Assembly: GCA_016285215.1 (NCBI GenBank)
Contig: JAEEQI010000064.1
Location: 1 to 12,291 of the forward strand
From: Bacteroidales bacterium
GTDB lineage: Bacteria > Bacteroidota > Bacteroidia > Bacteroidales > UBA932
Direction of reading: 5' to 3'
Length of the DNA stretch: 12,291 bases
Position 1 is the first letter of the stretch. The number at the start of each line of letters is the position of its first letter. This document shows positions 6,505-12,291 of the stretch, in pieces. The position numbers and the translations under genes are program-made. The notes beneath the pieces are model-generated. The model did no database searches and was not told the origin of the DNA. It worked only from the letters and a program-made list of their open reading frames with translations.

Positions 6505-7010
6505 AACGGGAGGTCGTCGGAAGGTTCGGCGGCGGGGAGGGGGCCCTGGTAGGCCGGGTTTACTGGTGCTGCCTGGGGCTGCGGAGCCTGAGGGGCTGCG
6601 GGCTGCTGGGCATAACCGCCCTGGTAACCGCCGGCCTGCTGCTGGCCCTGTTCACCGTCCGGACGTTTTCCAAGAAGCTGAAGAGTGTCCACCACTACCT
6701 CGGTGGTGTAACGCTTGTTGCCGGTCTGGTCGGTCCACTGGCGGGTGCGAAGACGGCCTTCTACAAAGATTTGGGAGCCCTTGTGGATGTACTTTTCGGC
6801 CACGTCGGCATTATTACGCCACAAAACGAGGTTGTGCCACTCGGTGTTTTCTCTGACTTCTCCGTTGCGGTCACGATAACGCTCCGAAGTAGCCAGCGGG
6901 AAAGAAGCTACCTTGGCATTGGCTGAAGGATTCTGGGGATTGGATTCGAGGTAACGTACTTCAGGGTCTTTTCCAACGTTACCGATGAGCATAACTTTGT
7001 TCAGTGACAT
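6501..7010 (-). CDS. ssb: Single-stranded DNA-binding protein
   Basis: SSB coats single-stranded DNA in replication, repair and recombination and recruits partner proteins. The 169-residue product has an OB fold (about 1-114) starting MSLNKVMLIGNVGKDPEVRY, with TEWHNLVLWRNNADVAEKYI (57-76) and GRLRTRQWTD (85-94). A Gln/Pro/Gly-rich disordered linker (about 117-160) follows, then the acidic tip SDDLPF that binds partner proteins. The start at 7010 is chosen because MSLNK is the normal SSB start and lies 2 bases after the aroE stop; a longer in-frame start at 7097 would add 29 unrelated residues inside aroE. It is the last gene of the flippase-like/aroE/ssb cluster. Its stop overlaps the convergent radical SAM gene by 4 bases. 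Confidence 0.96.
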   Translation of the reverse strand: MSLNKVMLIGNVGKDPEVRYLESNPQNPSANAKVASFPLATSERYRDRNGEVRENTEWHNLVLWRNNADVAEKYIHKGSQIFVEGRLRTRQWTDQTGNKRYTTEVVVDTLQLLGKRPDGEQGQQQAGGYQGGYAQQPAAPQAPQPQAAPVNPAYQGPLPAAEPSDDLPF

Positions 7011-7012
7011 AA

Positions 7013-7738
7013 TTATATAGCGTTTAAAAGGTTTTCCATATTGGGTTTTTCTCCGGTGAAGAGCTCGTATCCGGCCGCAGCCTGCCACAGGAGCCAACGC
7101 TGTCCCGGGATATAAGCTTTACAGGGAAGACCGGAGAGCGCGGGCTTTTTGTACTCGGCTTCCAGCACCACCGATGCTGCAAAATTCAGGCCCGGAGGCA
7201 CGGGTGCACCGCCCGGAAGCGTATAAATGATTACATCGGGCCGAAGGGCCTCCAAACCCTCCCAAGGGGCGGTTTGGCAGCCAAAATGAGCCGCCAGACC
7301 GGCGACCTTTTCTTCCGATCGGCCTGTTACACTTACCCGGCAGCCCAACTTCTGGGCCGCGACTATGGCGGCACGGGCTGCACCGCCCGTTCCCACCACC
7401 AGGGCATCGGCCACCGGCAGGCCGCATTCCTTCACGGCCAGGGCAATGCCGTCGACGTCCGTGTTGTAGCCCAATAACTTTTCGGCCCTTTTTACCACCA
7501 GGTTCACAGCGCCAATCCGTTGGGCTTCCTCCGACAGCACATCTACCTTTGCAAAGGCGTCCTGCTTGAAGGGCGCGGTGACGTTGATGCCGTCATATTG
7601 GGCCAGAAAGACCTTCCAGGCGTCTTCAAACTGCTCGCGGTCCACCAGGTCATACGGGTATCGGCCGTCGTAAGCGGCGGCAAACAGGCGCGGGCTCAGG
7701 GACCCCGCTACCGGATGACCAATGAGCGCGAACTTCAT
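7013..7738 (-). CDS. aroE: Shikimate dehydrogenase
   Basis: AroE reduces 3-dehydroshikimate to shikimate with NADPH in chorismate synthesis. The 241-residue protein begins MKFALIGHPVAGSLSPRLF, with the shikimate-binding serines at 13 and 15. NVTAPFK (52-58) carries catalytic Lys58 and GYNTDVDG (90-97) carries Asp94. VGTGGAARA (115-123) is the dinucleotide loop, and TGRSEEK (138-144) stands where NADP-dependent forms have NRTxxK. Gln219 in the C-terminal helix is the usual substrate contact. The protein is slightly shorter than E. coli AroE (272), as is common in Bacteroidota. Its ATG overlaps the stop of the upstream membrane protein gene by 4 bases (ATGA), and ssb starts 2 bases after its stop, so all three probably share one transcript. 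No other shikimate pathway gene is nearby. Confidence 0.95.
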   Translation of the reverse strand: MKFALIGHPVAGSLSPRLFAAAYDGRYPYDLVDREQFEDAWKVFLAQYDGINVTAPFKQDAFAKVDVLSEEAQRIGAVNLVVKRAEKLLGYNTDVDGIALAVKECGLPVADALVVGTGGAARAAIVAAQKLGCRVSVTGRSEEKVAGLAAHFGCQTAPWEGLEALRPDVIIYTLPGGAPVPPGLNFAASVVLEAEYKKPALSGLPCKAYIPGQRWLLWQAAAGYELFTGEKPNMENLLNAI

Positions 7739-8736
7739 TTGTGGCGGAAAAAGCTTTCGTGGATATAGGAGACCAGACCGCAGACCGCCTGGGTAAGGAC
7801 CTGGGACTCGTGGTTAAGCACGGCAAAGGCCATACAAGGGTCTTTGGGAATGCCCCAGAGCACCTGGAGGGCGCCGCTCACCATCCCGTGATAGATACCA
7901 AAGCCACCGGGGATGGGCACCATAGTACTGATGCTGCCCACCAGGGAAATGAACAGGGCGTCCACAAGGGTGAGGGAGCTGAAGACGGGCATATCCTTGA
8001 GTGCCTGCACTATGCTGGCGCTCATAAGCCAGTACAACGTCCAGATGAGGAAAGTATACAGCAGGAAGAGCCAGCCTCTCTTCATTTTGCGGAAGGAGCC
8101 CAGTCCTTCTCCAATGCCTTGGATGAAGGTCCAGATCCGGCCCCATACGCCGCCCTTGTTTCTCATACTCCAGAAAAGGGTCACGGCCAGGGCAACGGTC
8201 AGGATTACGACCGGGAAAAACAGGGCCAGCATCTTGCCTCCCCAGGAGAAATTGTCCGTAAAGAAGGCTCCAAAATCGTCCCACTTGAGCACCAGCACCA
8301 GGGCGGTGATGAGGCCCACAAACAGCATATCCCACACGCGCTCCGTCACTATGGAGCCCAGGGCTTTATCGGCCGAAAGGAGGCGCTTGCCCTCCTCATC
8401 CTTGGAAGAGTTCTTGACCACATAGGCCAGGCGGACCACTTCTCCCACGCGGGGCAGGAAGAGATTGACGGCGCTGCAGATGTTGTAGGCGTTGAAGCAG
8501 GTGATGATGGACGTCTTGGGATCCAGGGGTGCCAGGAGCATTCTCCAACGGAGACCCCGGATAAATAGAGACAGGATACCCAGGCCGATGGAAACCAAAA
8601 CCCACTCCCACTTACAGTGCTCCAGGGCCAGCATAAACTGGTTCCAGTCTATACTGCGGAAGCAGAAATAGACCAGGACCACCGCTACGGCCGCCCAGAA
8701 CAGGTATCGGAGGGTATTCTTGGTTTTCTTTTCCAT
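7735..8736 (-). CDS. Flippase-like membrane protein (lysylphosphatidylglycerol synthase TM region/UPF0104 family)
   Basis: This is a 333-residue integral membrane protein with about eight hydrophobic segments, for example LFWAAVAVVLVYF near the N-terminus and WVLVSIGLGILSLFI shortly after. Family motifs NLFLPRVGEVVRLAYV and VPIPGGFGIYHG are present. Such proteins form the transmembrane part of MprF-like lipid flippases; free-standing copies are common in Bacteroidota, and their lipid substrate is mostly unknown. The MprF synthase domain is absent, so amino acid transfer to lipid is not expected. I start it at 8736 (MEKKTKNTLRY). An in-frame ATG at 8766 would add ten residues, but that stretch covers a perfect -7 box (8744-8751), so the upstream start would lie above the promoter. 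It is first in the cluster with aroE and ssb, overlapping aroE by 4 bases. Confidence 0.85.
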   Translation of the reverse strand: MEKKTKNTLRYLFWAAVAVVLVYFCFRSIDWNQFMLALEHCKWEWVLVSIGLGILSLFIRGLRWRMLLAPLDPKTSIITCFNAYNICSAVNLFLPRVGEVVRLAYVVKNSSKDEEGKRLLSADKALGSIVTERVWDMLFVGLITALVLVLKWDDFGAFFTDNFSWGGKMLALFFPVVILTVALAVTLFWSMRNKGGVWGRIWTFIQGIGEGLGSFRKMKRGWLFLLYTFLIWTLYWLMSASIVQALKDMPVFSSLTLVDALFISLVGSISTMVPIPGGFGIYHGMVSGALQVLWGIPKDPCMAFAVLNHESQVLTQAVCGLVSYIHESFFRHK

Positions 8737-8743
8737 CTGTAGA

Positions 8744-8751
8744 CAAAGGTA
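8744..8751 (-). promoter_or_regulatory. -7 box for the flippase-like/aroE/ssb cluster
   Basis: TACCTTTG on the minus strand is a perfect TAnnTTTG. No good TTTG is found 19-21 bases upstream; the nearest TTTG is only 12 bases away. Transcription would begin near 8740, leaving only about 4 bases before the ATG at 8736. Confidence 0.5.
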
Positions 8752-8774
8752 ATGGAAAATTGTCAAATAATGGC

Positions 8775-8782
8775 TAAATTTG
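8775..8782 (+). promoter_or_regulatory. -7 box for the PfkB kinase operon
   Basis: TAAATTTG is a perfect TAnnTTTG, 19 bases before the ATG at 8802. The position expected for the -33 box holds only AATG (8751-8754), a poor match. The predicted leader is about 16 bases. The gap 8737-8801 holds only this box and the opposing -7 box at 8744-8751. Confidence 0.5.
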
Positions 8783-8801
8783 TGAGCTAAACCTCGTTTG
8801 T

Positions 8802-9812
8802 ATGAAATCCATCCTTGGCATCGGTAATGCCCTTACCGACATTCTGGCCGTCCTCCCGGACGATTCCCTCCTGCGCAAATTCCATCTCCCGCTGGGCAGT
8901 ATGCAGCACGTAGATATGGAAACCGGAGACCGCATCTGGGAAGACCTCAAACAGTACGGTGTCAAGTACGTTCCGGGCGGCAGCGCAGCCAATACCATTA
9001 CCTGCACGGCCATCTTCGGTATGCCCTCCGGCTACGTGGGAAAGATAGGAAACGACGACCTCGGAAACCTCTTCAAGAGCTCTATGGAGCAGTTTGGCGT
9101 GAAGGCCCAGATGCTCTACGGTACCAAGTCCAGCGGCCGCTGTATGGTCTTCATAACGGGCGCCAACGCAGAGCGCACGTTTGCAGACTATATGGGTGCC
9201 ACCCTGGAAATGGGCCCGGACGACCTGGATCCTTCCTTCTTCGAGGGTTACGATTATTTCCACATCGAGGGTTACCTGGTGCAGAACCAGGAGCTCATCT
9301 CCAAGGCCGCCCGCCTGGCCAAGGCCGCCGGCTGCACCATCTCCATTGATATGGCTTCCTACAACGTGGTGGAGTCCAACAATACCTTCTTCCACAACTT
9401 GGTAGAAAACTACGTGGACATTGTCTTTGCCAACGAGACCGAGGCCAAGGCATTCACCAAGAAAGAACCCCAGGAGGCCATTGTAGAACTGGCCAACCTC
9501 TGCAAGATAGCCGTGGTAAAAGTGGGCAAGGCCGGCTCTATGATCAAGTCCGGAAACGAGTACCACTTCATTGAGCCCTGGCCCGCCAAGCCCATCGATG
9601 CCACCGGCGCCGGAGACACCTATGCCGCCGGCTTCCTCTATGCCCATTCCCTGGGCCTTCCGCTCAAGGTTTGCGGAGAAATTGGTTCCATCATTGCCGC
9701 CAAGGTGGTGGAAGTCATTGGAACCAAGATTGACATCCCCCGCTGGAGAGATGCCAAAGAAGAAATCCGCGCCCTCATTGCCGCCAACACCCCTGCCTAC
9801 ACCGACCGATGA
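8802..9812 (+). CDS. PfkB-family carbohydrate/nucleoside kinase (adenosine kinase-like)
   Basis: This 336-residue kinase transfers phosphate from ATP to a sugar or nucleoside hydroxyl. It has the ribokinase fold with PfkB signature 1 around VPGGSAANT (57-65), the NETEA motif (210-214) that helps bind Mg-phosphate, and signature 2 DATGAGDTYAAGF (266-278) with catalytic base Asp272. The beginning MKSILGIGNALTDILAVLPD, the strand pattern and the total length are like the adenosine kinase-like PfkB proteins found widely in Bacteroidota; the true substrate cannot be read from the sequence. The start is supported by a perfect -7 box just upstream. Its TGA overlaps the ATG of the next gene (ATGA), so the two are translated together. 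Confidence 0.9.
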   Translation: MKSILGIGNALTDILAVLPDDSLLRKFHLPLGSMQHVDMETGDRIWEDLKQYGVKYVPGGSAANTITCTAIFGMPSGYVGKIGNDDLGNLFKSSMEQFGVKAQMLYGTKSSGRCMVFITGANAERTFADYMGATLEMGPDDLDPSFFEGYDYFHIEGYLVQNQELISKAARLAKAAGCTISIDMASYNVVESNNTFFHNLVENYVDIVFANETEAKAFTKKEPQEAIVELANLCKIAVVKVGKAGSMIKSGNEYHFIEPWPAKPIDATGAGDTYAAGFLYAHSLGLPLKVCGEIGSIIAAKVVEVIGTKIDIPRWRDAKEEIRALIAANTPAYTDR

Positions 9813-10282
9813 AAAAGTATATCTGGGTATTCCTCATTGCTATGGTTCCGCTCATCGAAATCCGCGGAGCCATCCCTTATGCCGTATTCTGGGGCCTTCC
9901 CCTCATTCCCTCCATCATTGTGGCGGTCATAGGCAATATGGTCCCTGTCCCTTTCATCTTCCTCTTTGCCCGCAAGGTGCTGGAGTGGGGAAAGGATAAG
10001 AAAATCATCGGCCCGTTCTTTACCTGGTGTCTCGAAAAAGGAGAGAAAGGGGGCCGAAAGTTGGAGGCAAAGGCCGGCCGAGGCCTCTACTGGGCGCTGT
10101 TCCTGTTTGTGGGCATTCCGCTGCCCGGCACCGGCGCCTGGACGGGTATGCTGGCCGCCAGCATCCTGGATATGGACTTCAAGAAGAGCACTATGGCAGC
10201 CCTGGGCGGTGTCCTCCTGGCCGGCGCCATTATGCTCACCGCCTCCCTCCTGGGACTCGGTGCCTATAACCTGGCGCAATAG
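9809..10282 (+). CDS. Small membrane protein, COG2426/small multidrug export family
   Basis: This is a 157-residue integral membrane protein. Hydrophobic segments lie at about 5-16, 28-55, 93-120 and 130-153. The motif PLIEIRGAIPYA (14-25) and the mirrored PLPGTGAWTGMLAAS (104-118) are characteristic of the family named Sm_multidrug_ex (PF06695), and suggest paired re-entrant or helical hairpins. A basic loop (about 56-91) separates the halves and probably faces the cytoplasm. Despite the family name, transport of drugs is not established in general and nothing here shows a substrate. It overlaps the PfkB kinase gene by 4 bases, so the two are co-expressed. It ends 16 bases before the stop of the convergent threonine aldolase gene. 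Confidence 0.85.
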   Translation: MKKYIWVFLIAMVPLIEIRGAIPYAVFWGLPLIPSIIVAVIGNMVPVPFIFLFARKVLEWGKDKKIIGPFFTWCLEKGEKGGRKLEAKAGRGLYWALFLFVGIPLPGTGAWTGMLAASILDMDFKKSTMAALGGVLLAGAIMLTASLLGLGAYNLAQ

Positions 10283-10298
10283 TCCTTTCCGTTCTAAC

Positions 10299-11327
10299 TT
10301 ACGGCAAAAGGGTCTCCAACTCGGCTATTTGTTCGGGGGTAGTGGCCCAGCTGGTGGCGAAGCGTACCACCGCGCGGCCGTCCGAAAGATACTCCCACAC
10401 TTCATAAGCCACCTTACCCTCCAGGGCCTTGGCCGCGGCGGGGGTAAGGAGGATGAACTGTTGGTTGGTGGGAGAATCCAGGAAGAGCTCGTAGCCCTTG
10501 TCCAGAAACAGCTTCTTTAACTGCATAGCCAGGTCAATGGCGCCCTGGGCAATCTTGAAATAGAGTCCGTCCGTAAAAAGCGTGTCAAACTGGACGCCCA
10601 GCAGGCGGCCTTTGGCCAGCAGTGCACCGTGCTGTTTGACCATAGTGAAGAAATGCTCGGGAGCCTTTCCGGAAGGGAAAACCACGGCTTCTCCGCAGAG
10701 GGCGCCCACCTTGGTGCCGCCAATGGTGAACACGTCGCAGAGCCGGGCCAGATCCTGAATAGTGATATCGCAGGCGGGGCTCATAAGGCCATAACCCAGA
10801 CGGGCACCATCTACAAACAGCGGCAGATGATACTCCTGGCAAACGGCGTAAATGGCAGACAGTTCGGCCTTGGAATAGAGCGTACCGTACTCCGTGGGGA
10901 AGGAAATGTACACCATACCGGGGAAGACCATATGGTCGTAGGAACCGTCGGCGTAATACCCTTCCAGGTATTTCTTAAGATCTTGGGCCGACATTTTGCC
11001 TTCCCGCTGGGGCAGGGTCAGAACCTTGTGGCCGGTGTATTCCACGGCGCCGGCTTCGTGCACGGCAATATGGCCGGTCTGGGCCGCAATCACGCCCTGG
11101 TAATCCCGGAGCATAGTGGCAATGACGGTGGAATTGGTCTGGGTGCCGCCGGTGAGGAGGAATACCTCGGCCTGAGGGCAGCCCACCGCCTCACGGATGC
11201 GGGCCCCCGCCGAAGCCGTGAAACTATCGGCCCCATAACCGGGCTGCTGTATGAAATTGGTAGCCAGAAGGCGCTCCAGAATAGCCGGATGTGCGCCTTC
11301 GTTGTAGTCGCAGGTAAAAGAAATCAT
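10299..11327 (-). CDS. Low-specificity L-threonine aldolase-like PLP enzyme
   Basis: The 342-residue product belongs to the beta-eliminating lyase/threonine aldolase group (fold type I PLP enzymes) and likely splits L-threonine or allo-threonine to glycine and acetaldehyde. Visible motifs are LLTGGTQTNSTV (57-68, phosphate binding), HIAVHEAGAVE (86-96, with the ring-stacking His), FVDGARLGYG (171-180, with Asp173 for the PLP nitrogen) and FTIGGTKVGALCGEA (200-214), where Lys206 should hold PLP. I start it at 11327 because that ATG overlaps the exonuclease III stop (ATGA); an upstream in-frame ATG at 11354 would overlap exonuclease III by 31 bases and adds nine residues foreign to the family. 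A related beta-elimination activity is possible. It is the last gene of the cysS/xth/aldolase series. Confidence 0.88.
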   Translation of the reverse strand: MISFTCDYNEGAHPAILERLLATNFIQQPGYGADSFTASAGARIREAVGCPQAEVFLLTGGTQTNSTVIATMLRDYQGVIAAQTGHIAVHEAGAVEYTGHKVLTLPQREGKMSAQDLKKYLEGYYADGSYDHMVFPGMVYISFPTEYGTLYSKAELSAIYAVCQEYHLPLFVDGARLGYGLMSPACDITIQDLARLCDVFTIGGTKVGALCGEAVVFPSGKAPEHFFTMVKQHGALLAKGRLLGVQFDTLFTDGLYFKIAQGAIDLAMQLKKLFLDKGYELFLDSPTNQQFILLTPAAAKALEGKVAYEVWEYLSDGRAVVRFATSWATTPEQIAELETLLP

Positions 11328-12070
11328 AAGTTCGCTATGAGTTCTACGGGACAATGGTCTGACCCGAAAATTTCGTTGTGTATGTCGGTAGAGACTATGC
11401 TGTCCCTAAGGGATTCCGATACTACAAAATAGTCTATGCGCCACCCCACGTTCCGCTCACGGGCGTTCATACGGTAGCTCCACCAGGAGTACTTGGCCTC
11501 CTCAGGGTGCTGATACCGCCAGCTGTCCACGAATCCGGCAGCCAGCAGTTCCGTAAACTTGCCACGTTCCTCGTCTGAGAAACCGGCATTGAAGTGGTTG
11601 GTAGAAGGGTTCTTGAGGTCTATCTCCTCGTGGGCCACATTGAGGTCTCCGCACATAATCACCGGCTTGGGAAGGGCCTTCAGATAGTTGCGAAAGGCAT
11701 CCTCCCACTGCATACGGTAATCCAGGCGCTTAAGGCCGTCCTGGGAATTGGGGGTATACACGCACACCAGGAAGAACTTCTCATACTCCAGGGTAATCAC
11801 TCTCCCCTCCTGGTCGTGTTCCTCAATGCCCATTCCGTAACGCACGGAAAGCGGCGTATGCTTGGTGTAGATGGCCGTACCGGAGTAGCCTTTCTTTTCT
11901 GCGTAGTTCCAGTAGGACTCATAGCCCAGGAACTCCAGGTCCAGCTGTCCGGCCTGCAGTTTGGTTTCCTGCAGGCATACAAAATCGGCGTCCAGGTCCG
12001 TGAAAATATCCGCGAAACCCTTGCCGGCAACAGCCCTGAGGCCATTTACATTCCAGGAGATAAACTTCAT
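11324..12070 (-). CDS. xth: Exodeoxyribonuclease III (AP endonuclease)
   Basis: This enzyme cuts DNA at abasic sites and digests 3' ends in base excision repair. The 248-residue protein begins MKFISWNVNGLRAV. The catalytic set of the exonuclease-endonuclease-phosphatase fold is complete: Asn7 and Asn9, Glu35 (in LQET), Tyr105, Asp142 and Asn144 (in GDLN), Asp213 (in RIDYF), and Asp238-His239 (in GSDHCP). Length is close to E. coli ExoIII (268). The start at 12070 lies one base after the cysS stop; an in-frame ATG at 12094 would overlap cysS and add eight residues before the conserved start. The 3' end overlaps the threonine aldolase gene by 4 bases, so both are read from the cysS transcript or from a promoter inside cysS. 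Confidence 0.95.
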   Translation of the reverse strand: MKFISWNVNGLRAVAGKGFADIFTDLDADFVCLQETKLQAGQLDLEFLGYESYWNYAEKKGYSGTAIYTKHTPLSVRYGMGIEEHDQEGRVITLEYEKFFLVCVYTPNSQDGLKRLDYRMQWEDAFRNYLKALPKPVIMCGDLNVAHEEIDLKNPSTNHFNAGFSDEERGKFTELLAAGFVDSWRYQHPEEAKYSWWSYRMNARERNVGWRIDYFVVSESLRDSIVSTDIHNEIFGSDHCPVELIANL

Positions 12071-12071
12071 A

Positions 12072-12291
12072 CTATTCCAATGTCCAGGTTGCACCTTCCT
12101 TGGTGTCTTTCACCGTGATGCCAAAGGAGGCCAGGAGGTCGCGGATGCGGTCGCTCTCGGCCCAGTTCTTCTCTTCACGGGCCTTCTTGCGGGACTCCAG
12201 CACCAACTGCATCACGCCTTCGAGGGCCTTCTGGGCCCGGTTGGAGGCTCCGGCTTCCTCGTCCTGGAGACCCAGGACACCGCCCACTACC
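12072..12291 (-). CDS. cysS: Cysteinyl-tRNA synthetase, C-terminal end only
   Basis: The frame is open from the window edge to a TAG at 12072-12074, giving the last 72 complete residues. The ending ESRKKAREEKNWAESDRIRD, then LLASFGITVKDTKEGATWTLE, matches the C-terminal helical domain of CysRS, which typically ends in a K.W..SD.IRD..A.G..V.DT..G..W pattern. The preceding GGVLGLQDEE is also consistent with this region. The catalytic Rossmann core with HIGH and KMSKS motifs lies beyond the right edge. CysRS charges tRNA-Cys. The exonuclease III gene begins one base downstream, so the two are probably co-transcribed. Confidence 0.92.
   Translation of the reverse strand, partial: VVGGVLGLQDEEAGASNRAQKALEGVMQLVLESRKKAREEKNWAESDRIRDLLASFGITVKDTKEGATWTLE

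Noticed and set aside
6501..7097. A longer ssb with 29 extra N-terminal residues
   Set aside because: The extra part lies inside aroE, does not resemble SSB, and the normal MSLNK start sits 2 bases after the aroE stop.
7741..8568. A 275-codon plus-strand frame opposite the flippase-like gene
   Set aside because: It is highly charged and rich in Gly, His and Gln, the expected antisense of a transmembrane protein; no family resemblance.
8787..9647. A 286-codon open frame on the minus strand opposite the PfkB kinase
   Set aside because: The Gly/Val/His-rich product resembles no family I recognise, and the plus-strand kinase has all its signature motifs.
10283..10298. A terminator between the convergent COG2426-type gene and the threonine aldolase gene
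   Set aside because: The gap is 16 bases. The only pairing is a 4-base CCGT/ACGG stem with no following T-run.

Overview
The window reads as chromosomal DNA of a Bacteroidota species, most likely of the order Bacteroidales. Three things point there: promoters of the form TAnnTTTG (the Bacteroides-type -7 box) upstream of five genes, a SusB-type GH97 glycosidase lipoprotein, and a nucleoside kinase with an N-terminal TGS-like domain. By eye the base composition is moderately GC-rich. I cannot assign a genus. No tRNA, rRNA, CRISPR array, insertion sequence, prophage or origin was seen.

Layout. (1) 1-2788, minus strand: a GH97 alpha-glucosidase-like lipoprotein followed with no gap by a nucleoside kinase that runs off the left edge. 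(2) 2848-5198, minus strand: lysS (lysyl-tRNA synthetase) followed by a TrmH-family RNA methyltransferase, with overlapping stop and start codons. (3) 5267-6504, plus strand: a 65-residue acidic lipoprotein translationally coupled to a radical SAM/SPASM enzyme, resembling the Bacteroidota rSAM/lipoprotein pairs. (4) 6501-8736, minus strand: a flippase-like (LPG synthase TM-region) membrane protein, aroE (shikimate dehydrogenase) and ssb, tightly packed. (5) 8802-10282, plus strand: a PfkB-family (adenosine kinase-like) sugar/nucleoside kinase coupled to a small COG2426-type membrane protein. (6) 10299-12291, minus strand: the 3' end of cysS, then xth (exonuclease III) and a threonine aldolase-like PLP enzyme.

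The genome is very compact. Only about 210 bases lie outside genes, no gap exceeds 70 bases, and most neighbours on the same strand overlap by 1 or 4 bases or abut. Two gaps (5199-5266 and 8737-8801) are divergent promoter regions with face-to-face TAnnTTTG boxes. The gap at 2789-2847 carries the GH97 promoter. The two convergent junctions (6501-6504 and 10283-10298) have no recognisable terminator.

Most genes are housekeeping: translation (lysS, cysS, an RNA methyltransferase), DNA maintenance (ssb, xth), aromatic amino acid synthesis (aroE) and nucleoside phosphorylation. The parts that deserve attention are the lipoprotein/radical SAM pair and a 43-base AT-rich near-perfect palindrome that sits in frame inside the RNA methyltransferase gene like a palindromic insertion element.
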